Shown: in pieces, positions 12,619 through 25,125 of the stretch | Layout: each line of letters opens with the position of its first letter | Numbering within the stretch: position 1 is the first letter of the stretch | NCBI GenBank assembly: GCA_946406115.1 | Contig: OX291560.1 | Location: 7,379,158-7,443,157, forward strand | Origin: Apoda limacodes | Taxonomy: Eukaryota; Arthropoda; Insecta; Lepidoptera; Limacodidae | DNA length: 64,000 bases | Reading direction: 5' to 3' | Translations under genes and position numbers: made by a program | The notes under the pieces: model-generated | What the model was told of the DNA's origin: nothing | Database searches by the model: none | What the model saw: only the letters and a program-made list of their open reading frames with translations

Positions 12619-13052
12619 CCTTTTCTGAACTGACAATGCAGTTGGCTGTTGCAGCCATTACTGCACTGGGCTTTTTGGGGCGAGATTCTGAAGGAGTCTC
12701 AGCCCATATAGCGCCCAACGCTCAAGCTCGGCTTGGGTTGTCGCTCTCGGGGGCGTCCCTTCGACCGGCGTGAGTCACGAACCCGAAGGTGAGTTCCCCG
12801 TTACGCGGCTGCGGTTGCGATTGAGTAGGGGGCGAGAAGCGCCCCGGCACTCTTTGATACCTCGTGTATCATTGCGGGCGCCGACGAACCCGGCGACGTC
12901 GGCGTCGTTTTAGGGGGGTTGCCCTATTAGGGGAGATCGTAGAGACTAATCTCGCTATCCGGACAGCGAGATAGTCATCTGGGGCCGTTTGTACGTTCCA
13001 AGGCCGCCTAACGATGGTTTTACGACCCTGCCGAGGTCGGTCGGGGGGATGA
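12619..13052 (-). mobile_element. 5'-truncated retroelement with 10-bp target-site duplication
   Basis: A 434-bp GC-rich block with sharp edges, flanked by the direct repeat ATTTTAGTAA (12609-12618 and 13053-13062). The left edge reads CCTTTTCTGAACTGAC, that is, a short A-run at the 3' end on the minus strand. A second copy of this 3' end, with a longer A-run, lies at 20530-20580. I find no coding frame, so this is probably the 3' UTR of a non-LTR element or a SINE of unknown family. Confidence 0.75.
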
Positions 13053-14940
13053 ATTTTAGTAATACTAATAAAATGGCTTGCTGGTTTGATTTAATTTCTA
13101 TTTAGCTCACTTTCAAAATAGTTTTCTCACAAACAAAACATTGAGGTCACGCTTTCAAAAAAAAAACAAATTTCGTTTTAATTTAACGCACGATTTGTAA
13201 GCTCACACATACATATATACACTCCTTCAATCACGCACACATAGCGAACATTAATAATTTTAAATAGATACAACCACCCATCTTTATTTTATTTTAGTTT
13301 TTTTTTTGTTTTCCTTTTGTAAAATAGTTACAAGCTTATTTGATACCTATCAAATTGTAATCCGTCTTAATAGGTATCTACAGAAATGTAAAATGTAAAA
13401 TTGTAAAACATTGAAAAATTGTGAACCTAAAAATGTATATATTTTAACGTATGTAATTTATATTGAAGTTACATTTTACAGTTGTGGTGGAAGAGCCTGG
13501 TTCCCATAAAACAGGGAAACCTACTGTGGGAACTATAGCACTATTTTGTTGTAAAAATGTTTTGCGTGTATAAACAAATTTTTTTATTAATTTAAAGTAC
13601 CTAGGTATACAAAAAAATATGTACCTACTGAAAGTTCTATAACAAAGTAGAATATTTTTTTAATAATTTCAACGTACTACTTATTTTGGAAAATAAACTA
13701 CGCCTCAGCTTGTGGTATATATATTTGTTAAATAAGAAAATATCAGTCACTAAACATAGATATGTACATACGTACTTAATATGGACGTATAGTCCACGTA
13801 TTGAGTTCATTAAAGGCCGGATTAGCGGAAGGGTTAAGTTATTGAGGCGAGACGATGGAATTCCGGAGCGAGGGGGTTAACAGGATCACTGACTTTCTTG
13901 AGTGACTAAGAAAGGATTTTTATATACGTACCTACTAGTTTATGTTATATGACAATGTGTAAAGGCTAGCACAATTTACTTACAGAAAAACAGAAATGAC
14001 TTTCTTACAGAAAAAAGTAAAAAGGCAGTTAGTACCACCATAAAGATTATTTCAATTTATAAACCGGGTATTTCTTATTAAATAACTTAACAGAAAAAAT
14101 ACAAGTAAACATTTTAGCTGACTAATTAATAACTAAATCGATATAAGTAAGGAAACAGTCGCTTTGTCAATTGATTTATTTAAATGTCTTTAGAACTTAT
14201 CCTAAGACCAAAATATCTGTGATTTGTTAGCAGAACTTTACTTAATTACAATTAAGAAGTCAGCAGAAAAAAAAGTTATTTTACTTATTATCAATTTGAT
14301 GTAAATGAAACATAATTCATAAATGTCATCCACAAAAAAGAAAACAAAAACGACACAATTAATAAAAAAAGGCTATACAAAAAAAACGCACATTCCTTAC
14401 AAAGAGTAAATCTAAAGTAAGCGACGAGATAATTTTTGTGTGTCATAACACATTTTCTCCAATATTTCCGAGTTAACCCGCGTGTCGCTCGGTCGCTCGG
14501 TCGCCTAGACCCGGCATTTTTCCCTTTATTTATTGTTATTTTTCTATTTCGCCGGCAGATGTGCCGCGCTATGATTTACGGTGGTCTTGTATTAAGGAAC
14601 GTACCTAGTTGTTTCAAATATATCACATGAAGCTTGGACTGGTCAAGAAAATACTTGTTTTTGTTTTTGGATCGAATATTTACTACCAACCTAACTTGGT
14701 AGCAAGTTAAATAGTCATTTGCTCCACTACGCAAATGTAGGCTTATGAGATAGTATAAATACTCTTCGGTGTAATTAAGAATTATTCCAGTTTTATAATA
14801 TACTTATCAATAGCTTAAGAACCAGTAATACCTAAATTACCACAATTTTGGCAAGGATTTCTTTGGATTTGATCTCCGGAGCGGACTGAAATTTAATAAT
14901 CGTATTCAAGGAATCCAACTTAGACACTGACTGACAAAAA

Positions 14941-15450
14941 ACATAATTAATGTACTTTTTCATCACACTTACTCGTAAACAAAATCATTACGTGCAGGCA
15001 AAGCAGGTGCTGTGACCTTAATTACTCCCCCGGGCTTTTTCATTGTAAATTTTACTTTCCTCAAGGCAAAGCAGGCATTTATAGAACCCATTGGCAGTAA
15101 TGACGCGCCTATTCTATCAAGTAAGTATATGAACTGAAAACCTGCAATAAATTAACGACGCGCCAAGCGAGCAATTACAAGTTTTACCTTCGGCCAAAAC
15201 TTGTTTATTTATAAATTCTCTAAATATCTAGCTAGCGCCATCTAGCGGTGGCGTTGTTTTCTCTTCTTCTATTCCTGCTATTTCAATTGTGTTTTGTTGA
15301 GTTTATTTATTTATTCACCTTATATTTTTATTTGCGGACTCACAAATGTGATAAAAAAATTGATTTGTACCGAAATTACAAACTAAAGCCATTAAAGCTT
15401 TTTGGCCCGAGGCTTCTGAATAGCTTCGCGTTCGTAATTTTCTCCTTACC
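14941..15450 (+). repeat. unclassified interspersed repeat D, plus copy
   Basis: Aligns block by block with the reverse complement of 21205-21660: CATTACGTGC, CTTAATTACTCCC.CGGGCTTTT, ATAGAACCCA, TATCAAGTA, TTTATTTATTCACCTTATA, GAAATTACAAACT and AGGCTTCTRAATAGC. This copy has about 40 extra bases near 15180-15250. The open frame at 15248-15514 lies inside the repeat and is not conserved in the other copy, so I do not call a gene. Confidence 0.7.
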
Positions 15451-16125
15451 ACCCAACGTACCTATTACTGTTTCAAAAAAGCATATATTTTTCAGGCATT
15501 TATTATTACATTAACAATCAAAACACAAACTACAAATCAAAATACATCACAATGCTTTGCAAATTCAAAAGCACATAAACTCGTAGTCACTTCATAAAAC
15601 ATTAAGATCGAATCAAAAAACTGGTTAAAATCACATACGTCCGTTCACGGCGAGATGCAACACCCTTATCCCATAAATCAAGCATGCTGCCACCAAGCGG
15701 CAATATGGGGAACGAAACATGTGTTTACCCCGAAGTTAATTTGTCGAATTTATCTGCCTTGTCTCCTGTTATGGTATTGAGAAATATTATTTTCTTACCT
15801 TGGTTACGTTGTGTTTTATGGAAATAGAAGCAGATAATATTTTATTGGACGTCACAAAAACAAAATTAACGTAATAAATATTTAAAAAAAAATTAAACCT
15901 GTATAAATTGTATTATTAAACTGTATCTATTATATTCTATGTATTATATATTTTTAAATTATTTGTTTATTATTAGTCAAAAGTAGTTTCTAATAAAGAC
16001 AACGAACGGTCTAAGATATATGCAACGATAACTTGAGAGGGGTTATTCATATTACGTGTAAGCAAGGTTAAGTTAACACTTTTAGTTTGTGATATGCTAC
16101 AAAAAATACAATAACGACATTTATT

Positions 16126-16215
16126 CCCAAAGTGGTAGTCAGAGATGTTACGTTTTACCTATGTTTGATAGGTGGTGAGCCTATCGCCGATAAACTTAGC
16201 CGCGCCGAATTAAGC
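16126..16215 (+). repeat. 'ggtggtgagcctatcgcc' repeat fragment
   Basis: Contains AGTGGTAGTCAGAGATGTTA and GGTGGTGAGCCTATCGCC. Related fragments lie at 41505-41540 and 63750-63800. Confidence 0.5.
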
Positions 16216-16632
16216 ACAAATCAGAGTCAAGACAATTAACAAATTGCAACAATTTATGCTGGCGCTTACCTAAGGTACGTAAGATCTTTCACTTGACAGT
16301 TGCACGCTCTACCACTGCTACACTTTGTCCTCAAAATTATATACATATTGTAGATATTTAAGAACGACCAATAGCAACCGATTGCTAAAACAAATACGTA
16401 ATAATTGCACTGATTAGTTTAGAGAGATGTCCTCAAACTGTCATTCATCATCATGTCATATTGAGTTAACATAATGACTCACAATATGGTAATTAGTCAT
16501 TCTAATTCAATTTGACAGTCTGTCCGGTTGTCAGCTCCGGTTAACAAATATAATTTAATTAATTAACTGTCATAAACTATTGCAAATTCCTTTTGTATAA
16601 AAAATTAAGTTTTCATAACGCAAGCGGTATTT

Positions 16633-16910
16633 TAGGGTTCCGTAGCCAAAGTGCAAAAACGGAAGCCTTATAAATTCGTCATGTCTGTCCGCCCGTCAGT
16701 ATGTCACAAACTTATAATAACCGTCTTTGGGAAGATTCTAATAAAATTTTACAGAAATATGTCTTGTGAACCACCATATAGATATGTTATGGGAATTGAG
16801 ATTTTTTCAAGGGTAGCCCATGGCCTATACAATGAACCGAGTGATGAAGTTATTTTTTTTCGCGCAACCCATCATTGGATAGGGATTCTAAAGAGAATGC
16901 AATAAAAGAT
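16633..16910 (+). repeat. 'agggttccgt' family interspersed repeat
   Basis: Begins AGGGTTCCGTAGCCAAAG and has GTCTGTCCGCCCGTCAGTAT, signatures of a very common lepidopteran repeat. The open frame 16651-16905 is part of the repeat. Related sequence lies at 42952-43217 and about 63085-63165. Confidence 0.65.
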
Positions 16911-16949
16911 CTTAAGACACTTGTTGTCTTAGATGTATATTTTGCGGGT

Positions 16950-17462
16950 TATCGGCTTTTATAAAGGTAGCTATTAAAAATTAAGCGGCCTAAATTTTTT
17001 ATTGAAAATATTGATTGTATTTGTAGTTTTTATAATTTTTTTTAAAATGTAACTATAGAGTTTCTTGCCGGATTCTTCTCGGTAGAAATCAACAACATTG
17101 TGAACCGGATTTCAAAAAATAGTATTTTATAACTTTGACGATTCAAAAGTCTATGTGAAATCCTAATTTAAATAAAATAATTTGACTTTTGACTTTTTTT
17201 TGACTTTAACAATAACAATAACTTTGTTTTTTTATGATAATTGATTTTATTTGTAGTTTTTATGATTTTTTTTAAAAGAGTAACTATCGAGTTTCTTTCC
17301 GGATTCTTCTCGGTAGAAATCAACAACATTGGGAACCGGATTTCAAAAAATAGTATTTCATAACTTTAACGATTCAAAAGTGTTTGCGAAATCCTAATTT
17401 AAATAAAATATTTTGACTTTTGACTTTTTTTTTGACTCTAACAATAACTTTTTTTTTTTTAT
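16950..17462 (+). repeat. tandem pair of RTE-type LINE 3' ends, period 230 bp
   Basis: Two units (about 17011-17215 and 17241-17445) share GAGTTTCTT.CCGGATTCTT, TCGGTAGAAATCAACAACAT, GATTCAAAAGT and end in TTTTGACTTTTGACTTTTTT. The GAGTTTCTTGCCGG...TCGGTAGAA block and the TTGACTTT tail are typical of lepidopteran RTE 3' UTRs. Confidence 0.75.
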
Positions 17463-20400
17463 AATATATTGTTGTCTTAAATCTCAGAATTTTCACCACC
17501 ATAAAAAGTTAAAATTTAACTTAAGAATCATTAAATTATTGAATTAAAAAAATCAAGTTGCAAATACTCAAAATAGTAATTAATTTCCTTTATGGAACTT
17601 AATAAAGTAAGACTACGAAATTAAGGCTTTGACAAGCATCGCCCCGCAAGATAATTCAAGTAACCGCGAGTCGCACAGAGGTACTGCAAATTAAGCCCAC
17701 AGACAAAATCGTCAATCGGACCCCAGTATTTGAATAAGTAATCCAAGTCACGTCCGCCAAATAAGCAGTACTAACAAGCGGCATATCGCTTGCACTGATT
17801 GTTAATTGATTAGATTAAAAAATTTGGCCCAGTTGTCAACGTATTGTTACACTGAGGGTAGAAAATTAATTATTGAATTCTTAAATAGAGACGGTGTCTT
17901 TTACAATTTTCGTGTTTAGACATTCAAATTTTGGGAACTTAACTACAAAGTAGGAATGTTTTTTTAAATAGGTAGTAATTGTAGATGATTTTTGTCCTGG
18001 TGTTATATTAAGCTAACTTACAGTAAATCAAAGTCGATATACCTACAGTTTTAGTATATAACATAATCCAATTAAAATAATAGTAGTAGTTCTGTAATTA
18101 TGTGTTGTCTTTTAATCAAAAATATATTTGGTGTGCTTAATCATTTCATTTTATAATACATCTGTTACGTTTTACGTCATTTAAATACATGCCCTCTCCT
18201 AAATGTGTGACGTAATTAACGACTTAATGATCCTTTAGGTCATAAAAGGTATTCTGAATGTAGTCTAAAGCATTTGTAAATAATTTATTTGATGAATACT
18301 AGTTTCAAAAATCATCAAGCCGATCGAACGACGATCTGAAAGCGTTGGCCTTCATTGTACAAGCCTTATGATAAAAATGGTATACTAAAGAGACTAAACA
18401 AAAAGTAGTAACTACCATCAAATTAATCTTTCAGAATGCATATCAAACACTATTTGACAACAGTCGCCACGGAAAAACCCATTCTCGCGATTTCGGTAAG
18501 AAACCGCAAAAAATGTAAACACAAACCGAATCATAAGCAGTATTAAGATTTCTAAAATGCTAATTTTACTTTAAAATATTTGCCAAAATTTTTCTTTAAG
18601 CATTTTATTGCATACGTGGCTTTATTTGAAACTGCAAAGTTTCGTCCCCCACAACATTTTGCGTAACACTCTTGTCACCCCTAAATTCCTATGTTTTATA
18701 GTCTCGAATATTTTTATTTGAATATCTATAGGTAAGGAAATCCTGTTTGAAAATTGAGTTAAAATGACAGTGGCGTATGTAGTGATTCGCCCCGTGGTCG
18801 CATTAAGCGCATTAGGGGCCAAAATTAGATTTTCTGTGGGGCGTTTTATTGGTACACTTGTTACGAATTTAGGAACATTGTGCGAGTTAAAAAAGCTCTT
18901 TGTCAGTGTACGTCAAAGAGCTTTAAAACAAAGAAGAGGGTATCAAAAGATAATAAATTCTTTTTTACAGTTTTAACAAACGGATTATCTTGTTTATTAC
19001 CGGATATATATGTATTATGTGTTTGTATTAGGTTTTCTTTTTATTTTTTGTGTAAATTAATTAAAATTAATAGCAATCAAGAATTTATTATTTGTTTTTA
19101 TGTTACTTACGAACAAATATATACCTACAAGCTGCGCCCACAAACTTGTTCAACTGAAGAAAACCCATTCCCATAGAAACTCTCGATCTACGAGTAGTTA
19201 TAATCAGAAGCGGCTCGTCCTAAGAAGCGCTGGTGCAGCGCACTCCCATAAATAATTATCTTCTTAAGAAACAGTACGTTTTAGAATTTACTTAAAATAA
19301 ATAATTATTATGCTTCGATTACTCTTTATGTTAAAATCGAATTCCACTCAAAACATTCTGTACACATACAGCTAACTCAAAATTTAATGCTCTTATCACA
19401 ACAAATGTTTTATTCGTACGCACGAGTTTCTATTAACAAATTAAATAAGTACATACCTACACAACAGTTTGTTTATTGTCTAATAAGTTATAGGAAAATA
19501 AAATTTCATTATTGTGATATGATTAGACAGTGCTAAAAGATTTAACAAACTCAGTTTGATATAAAGACAAAGGGTCACAAAAATGTGACACGAAAGCATA
19601 CATGCGCGGCGCGCGTTTGTAAATTTAAATATGCAAATGAATTTTAGTTATGAATATTTTGTTTTTTTTTTTGTGATCACCCATTAATAATTGCTACCTC
19701 TGGTTATAATTTAAGTTACGAATTTGTCTAAAAAGTAGTTATTGGCCCAAATTTTATTTAAATGTCAATGTTATTAAAGTTATCGTAAAGTATGGAAATG
19801 GATTAATTCATTTTTGATCTCGGCGTATAAGGCTATATTGGAACAGTTTTTGTTAAAAGAAAAAATAAGCAATGTTTACAAAATATCCGAAAATGATTTA
19901 AAAAAATATAAAAATAACATACTTAATAATTATTAATGTAAATTAAAATATGCTTATTTTAATAGTAAATAATTGGGTTGCTAACGAGTTTTGTTTTTTT
20001 TATTACACATATTTTTTTCCAAAATCAAGTGTTAATATGAAACAATAGCGAAGAATAAATTTGATAAAAATGCCAAAAACCACAGTCTGCGTTCGGTAAT
20101 GAAGCACATGTGTTGACTCAGAAGACAAACATTTGTTTTTTACACAATGGCGAATAGGTAATATTTATTTGACGTATTGCGTGAATCAGTGTCCCCAAGG
20201 TGCATTTTATTTGCGTGCATGCTTCGCTTGCCAATATTAGAGATTTACCCCACTGGGTGGATTATTTTGGTGCGTTAAATTTTTTTGTTTTTTTTCATTT
20301 TAAATATTTGGTAAGTAATTGAGTACATGTAATAAATTACCGACATCGTTTTAGCTTGTAAAATTGTTGTATGTTTTCTTATAAATTCGACAGAGATTCA

Positions 20401-20529
20401 GAAATTACTATAAGGATATGCTTGAAAATTGTCAACACTTTGAAAATTGAATCAAATGTTACTCGTATTAATCGAATTCTACAAATTATGCAAAATATTC
20501 TAAAAATAGTTTTTTTCATTCGGTAAGAC

Positions 20530-20585
20530 TATTTTTTTTTCTGAACTGACTATGCAGTTGGCTGATACAGCCATTACTAAGCGGG
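20530..20585 (-). repeat. second copy of the 12619 element's 3' end
   Basis: TTTTTTTTCTGAACTGACTA followed by TGCAGTTGGCTG and CAGCCATTACT matches 12621-12665 closely. The poly-T marks the minus-strand 3' end. Confidence 0.7.
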
Positions 20586-21204
20586 GTTGTGTCTAAATAT
20601 GAACCTAAACCCTAGACATATTTTAGCAGTGTGAAAAAAATCAAACAAGATCGCCACCATATCAATGTTTGAGAGTTATAACTTGGCATAGGTTAGAAAA
20701 AGTTTGGTGGTGCTCGAACAAATGTTTTAGGAACCGACAGGGGTCAACTGTTGGCGATAAACTTTAAATAAAAGTCAATTAAAAATAAATTTATAATAAA
20801 AAAATATTTTTAAAGAACAAGCTATTATTTAAAAGCTCTAAGAAGAAGAAAATAAACTTTTAATTGAATCAAAACCATCAATTTATTACATTACACAATT
20901 TATATGATATAAATGCTTGTTGCGTGATTTACCTGTTTAAATAAACAACCTTACATGTAACTTATTTGACACAAGTAATTATAAGAAAAAAATTATGTAA
21001 TTCATAAAATCTCCCGACAAGCTTTTATATCATATAATGGCCGGTGGCGATGCTAGTGACCTTGACCAAGTAGGTATAAATAAACCTTTAATTATTTCAA
21101 GTGTGCTGCTATAAGTTTGAACCATGAGTAATTTTGTCTTACTTTTGCTTAGTGCAATACTTTTTGACTGTTTTTTATAAAAATTGTTTTACGAGATTAC
21201 GAAT

Positions 21205-21660
21205 TTAGAAATTAATTACTAACAAGAGGCTATTTAGAAGCCTAACGCTGAAAGTCGAATGCCGAAGGCTTAAGTGATTAGAGTTTGTAATTTCCGTACC
21301 GACCGTGTTACACAAAATATTTTTCATCACATTTGCGAGTAAATTAATAAAGCTATAAGGTGAATAAATAAATAAAATCACCAAAGTACAATTGAAATGG
21401 TGGCCAGATGGCTTTTGGCTGAAGTTAAAACTTGTTGTCGCTGGCGTAGTTCCTATATTAAACAGCCAGCCTTTATACATACTTGATAAAATATGCGCAT
21501 CATTGCCGCCTGTGGGTTCTATGAACGCGCGCTTTGCTTTGGGAAAACTAATATTCACAAAGAAAAGCCCGTGGGAGTAATTAAGTTCTTAGCACCCACT
21601 TTTTTTGCACGTAATGACACTGTTTACGTGTAAGTGGAATGAAAAATAATATTATTACCC
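21205..21660 (-). repeat. unclassified interspersed repeat D, minus copy
   Basis: Inverted relative to the copy at 14941 and about 6 kb away, with homology over about 450 bp. The minus-strand frame 21558-21205 covers it, but its peptide is not maintained in the other copy. Confidence 0.7.
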
Positions 21661-22447
21661 TATTAGCCAATTTTTAACAAATAATAAGATCAAGGTATCA
21701 GGTAAGTCAGGATTGGACAGCGGTTCAGTTAATCATAAATGAATACTACGGACCAATATTGTGTTTTATAGCCTAATTTGTTTGCTGTCGGTACAAGACA
21801 GGGGCGCATAACCTGGTTAACGCCGACAATGACTTGACGAAGGCAAATCTGATTTGTCGACCCTCTTCAGTTATTTTAAACCCAGTCATTCATTTTGCAT
21901 AGTTTTACGCAGGGGTAACCGGCATTATGTTACTTTTGAATAACATTGTTTGAGAAAACTTAAAGTGACTTGAAGCTTAAGTTGCTATCTCATGTCAGTA
22001 GCTTCTCGTGCATGGTCAAAAAACTGGCGAAATCTTAGTTGGTTTTCTAAAGTTTTTATCAATATTTTGTCCAAGGAATTGTCAAAGCTGCAGCTGACAA
22101 GTTTTATTTTTGACGCTTGAAGTTGAATTTTTTTTCTGCATTACACTGCTGATATAGGCCTCCCTCCACAAAAAAGGCTACACAAACCAAAGACAATACT
22201 TGGACTATACTAGATATATTTTTGGTCATGCAGGATTTTATACGGTCTTTTGATTTGTTTTAAAATTGGTGACTAAACAAAATCCTTACTTAAAAAAATA
22301 TCAAAGGTACGGATCCGGTATCAAACCCTGCCCCACTGTGCGTAGCAAAAAATTCAAGCTACTGGGCGTTTGATGAGCTTTAATTCAGTAGAGGCTGTTT
22401 TCACTAATGCAGGCGGAAAGGTTTGAAGAAAAAGTAAAGTCACCAAC

Positions 22448-22686
22448 CTTTCAATGCCTTGCTACTGGGCGGTGGATCTCGGCTCCACGGAGGATCTCCA
22501 TGCCCTGAGAAGTCTCTTAACTTGAGGTAGCTAATGGTCAGCCTTATGATTGACGCCTTGTCTAGCTGGCTGGTGATGGCAGCTGGTAAGGGCAGCATCT
22601 TTGCTAGCTCGTAGAACTCGTAGTTCTCTTTGCCCCTCCTGGATCTTGCAGCATCCCGGCTCTTCTCTTTTCGTAGCTCGAGAATG
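22448..22686 (-). CDS. trh: trachealess second coding exon (bHLH domain)
   Basis: This internal exon encodes residues 76-154, including the basic region and helix-loop-helix that bind DNA and start dimerisation with Tango/ARNT. Seen: the frame reads ILELRKEK, then [17 protein letters not shown], then the HLH with [19 protein letters not shown], then a tail with [10 protein letters not shown]. The combination [19 protein letters not shown] plus GHGDPPW is diagnostic of Trachealess/NPAS1-3 as opposed to Single-minded (KSKNAARTRREKENTEF) in my knowledge of these families. The 5' edge is a strong acceptor (pyrimidine tract, TTTACAG at 22693-22687). The 3' edge is AAAG/GTTGGT, giving exit phase 1. 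Entry phase is 2, matching exon 1 ending in GG. The exon is only 239 bp and GC-rich against an AT-rich background. PAS-A, PAS-B and transactivation regions are not in this exon and were not found further left. Confidence 0.95.
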
Positions 22687-22857
22687 CTGTAAAGAAAGAG
22701 TTATATTATTATAGAGTTTGAGTTATTTTCACAGTTGTAAATGTTTTACTTGACTACTTACTTATTGATCTAAGTATTGGATTTGGTAGGCAACAGATAG
22801 GCATGCATTTTTTATCTTATAAAAATTACAACAAAAAACTCATAAAGCGCTATACAG

Positions 22858-22916
22858 TTTTTTTATACCATTATGGTGGCAAACCAGCTAACGGCCCACC
22901 TGATTTTAAGCGGGCA
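22858..22916 (-). repeat. fragment of the 1399 LINE 3' end
   Basis: TTTTTTTATACCATTATGGT, GGCAAACCAGCTAACGGCCC and ACCTGATTTTAAGCGGGC match 1415-1470 of the long copy. Confidence 0.7.
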
Positions 22917-24740
22917 AGTGTTTAACTTTATGGCTTTAGTTTTTAGGAAAACATGCAAATATCTTATTGAGCAACATTTTTGTTAATTTTTTTTTTTTAG
23001 AAAAATTGTCAGAAATAATTTTGTTGAATTGAACGTAAACTATTTGTGGTAGTTTTAGTTTTTAATTGTGGACTTTAATGAAATTAACTTATGATAGTCG
23101 GCTAAATAAAAATCAGCTACATTAAATAATATTAGCTTATGTTAAAGATGCAGTTGCTATTTTTCTTCAGTTTTAAGATCAAACCTATCCACAAACCCTA
23201 ATTTTCTACCCTCAATCAAAAATACAACTTTTTCTACCTCATGTCTATAATTTTGCTCACATTATTGTATCCGAAAAAAGCCTTAAAATTCCATGTTTTT
23301 TTTTTTTCAATCAAGTAGGGAGTAAAATGTATTTTTTTAACAAAGCTAAATGTGAATAAAAAAATATTCAAATGTCCGGGGTCAAGGCTCCAAAATCCGG
23401 GGTTTTTACGCTTCCAGTCCTGGGCGGCAGGTTTTAGAGATGGCAGCCCTACTTGAGTAGTACCAGATATACTCTTTTAGTACAGGAAATTACGTAAATT
23501 ATTTTTCGAGAACCTTTCATAATTTATGAAAGAGACAAAATCTTGCTATTTCAGGTGCTCAGAGTAATTTCCCCGAAAATTTGGGTACCTTTGTTAGCTT
23601 TATTCAAAAATATTCTTATTTATGCAGTCTTAGTATGTAAATACGCCTAAGTTTAGTTATTTACTGATTTTGATGATTTCACACTGAGATAAGTAAAAGT
23701 AGGATTTTTTGTCGTAATAGTGGTTACTTGTATAGAAATGCAAGATATCATAGTATTCATAGATCTAATAATAATATTAGTTTGTTTTCGAATTTTTTTG
23801 AATAGTAGGTGTCTACGAGTTAAAAATAACAAATAGCAAGTAGGCTTCAAAATAATATTTTTTAAACTTTAATAGTAAGAAGGTATTTCATAATATCGCG
23901 AAATCACATATGTACATATTACTTGAGTACACAAAAATACATAAAAAATAATTTTTTATTTATTAAGAAACCCTTCTTAATTTAAGAAAGAGAGAAAGAA
24001 AATCTTGCTATTTCATTTAATTTAACTTGTGTGTGCGTATGTTGAGTGTATGTGTGAGTGAGAGATGCTGCACAGTCAAAGAGTTGGGCCGCAGAAGCGA
24101 ACATTTTAAGGTAATAATTTAGTATCTCATCTGTGGCTACAGTTCAAACATAGTACAACTTACTTATCCTTATGGTTTAAATTTGAGAAAAGGGTAGTTG
24201 TTATCACTGCAGTTACTGTCGAGCGTCAATAGTCTGAAAATAGAAACAGACTTTTTGGATTTTACGTATTAACACGTAAAATATGACTAACTTAGTCATA
24301 AATTATATGTTAAAATCTAAAATTGTTATTAAATGTAATAATAATATAATTAATTGAAATTCATTTGAAACCAAATATCATTTTAAATCAAAAATAAATA
24401 CGATAAAATAAAACTAAGAATTGCGGTATTCTCGGTATGATGATACTAGGTAGAAATAAACTGATTAGGACCATCTATCTGTATTTTTATTCTTTCTCCT
24501 TGTAGGTCACCCGTTCATAGTAATTATAATTGAAATCAACTGTTTCAGGGCTGTCGCTGCACCGATTTAGGTACAAATGGAAATTTGGTGATTGTTGGGA
24601 AATCTGGACATTTTCAGACTTCAGAATATTTTTTCGAAAATCTACAAACCACCCCTTATCTGTATACACCATTAACCTAACATGTTGAATAAGAAAAGTG
24701 TGCAACTTGATTATAATCGCTTTCAGTGTTTACTGTTAGT

Positions 24741-25125
24741 CTATACTAATATTATAAGGAGGTAAGATTTGATTGATTGTTTGTTCGTTTGTTTGTATTG
24801 AATAGGCTTCGAAACTACTCTACCGATTTGAAAAATTCTTTTACTATTAGAAGCCGACATTATCCCTGATGAACATAGACTACTTTTTACCCCGGGAAAA
24901 TGCTTCATTCCTACGGGAAAACGGGTAATAGGACAACGGGTAGTAAGAATTATCCTTCCGTACATTCCTAATTACTTAATTACGTAATTACTTCCTTTTT
25001 CACATAACTTCTAAGCTGAACCGATTGGGTTGAAATTTTTTATTGAAATTTTATATTTTATTATAATTAAATGCAACTTTCTTTTTGAAATGGGGACAGC
25101 CAGACAGATAGATAGACATTAAATT
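24741..25125 (+). repeat. interspersed repeat ('ctatactaatattata' type)
   Basis: Runs CTATACTAATATTATAAGGA, GTTTGTTCGTTTGTTTGTAT, ACCGATTTGAAAAATTCTTT, and further on GGGGACAGCCAGACAGATAG, block order known from common lepidopteran repeats. The minus-strand frame 24965-24741 is inside it. Confidence 0.55.

Larger units (their letters stand above)
1..22447 (-). other. trh: trh intron 2, running off the left edge
   Basis: The donor at 22447-22446 (GT) starts an intron whose acceptor is not in the window. I looked for a PAS-A exon (expected to begin shortly after the bHLH tail, with a motif like LFEQHQGTHILQ) on the minus strand and found none. The interval is filled with transposon remnants and AT-rich sequence. 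Unlisted stretches longer than 300 bases (for example 5640-6700, 7400-10750, 17470-20530) show no gene or structure that I can support. Confidence 0.7.

Noticed and set aside
16651..16905. 84-codon plus frame
   Set aside because: Lies wholly within an 'agggttccgt' interspersed repeat.
20703..20722. Minus-strand peptide LFEHHQT, similar to the start of the Trh PAS-A domain
   Set aside because: A stop and non-conserved sequence flank it on both sides, with no continuing PAS similarity; chance match.
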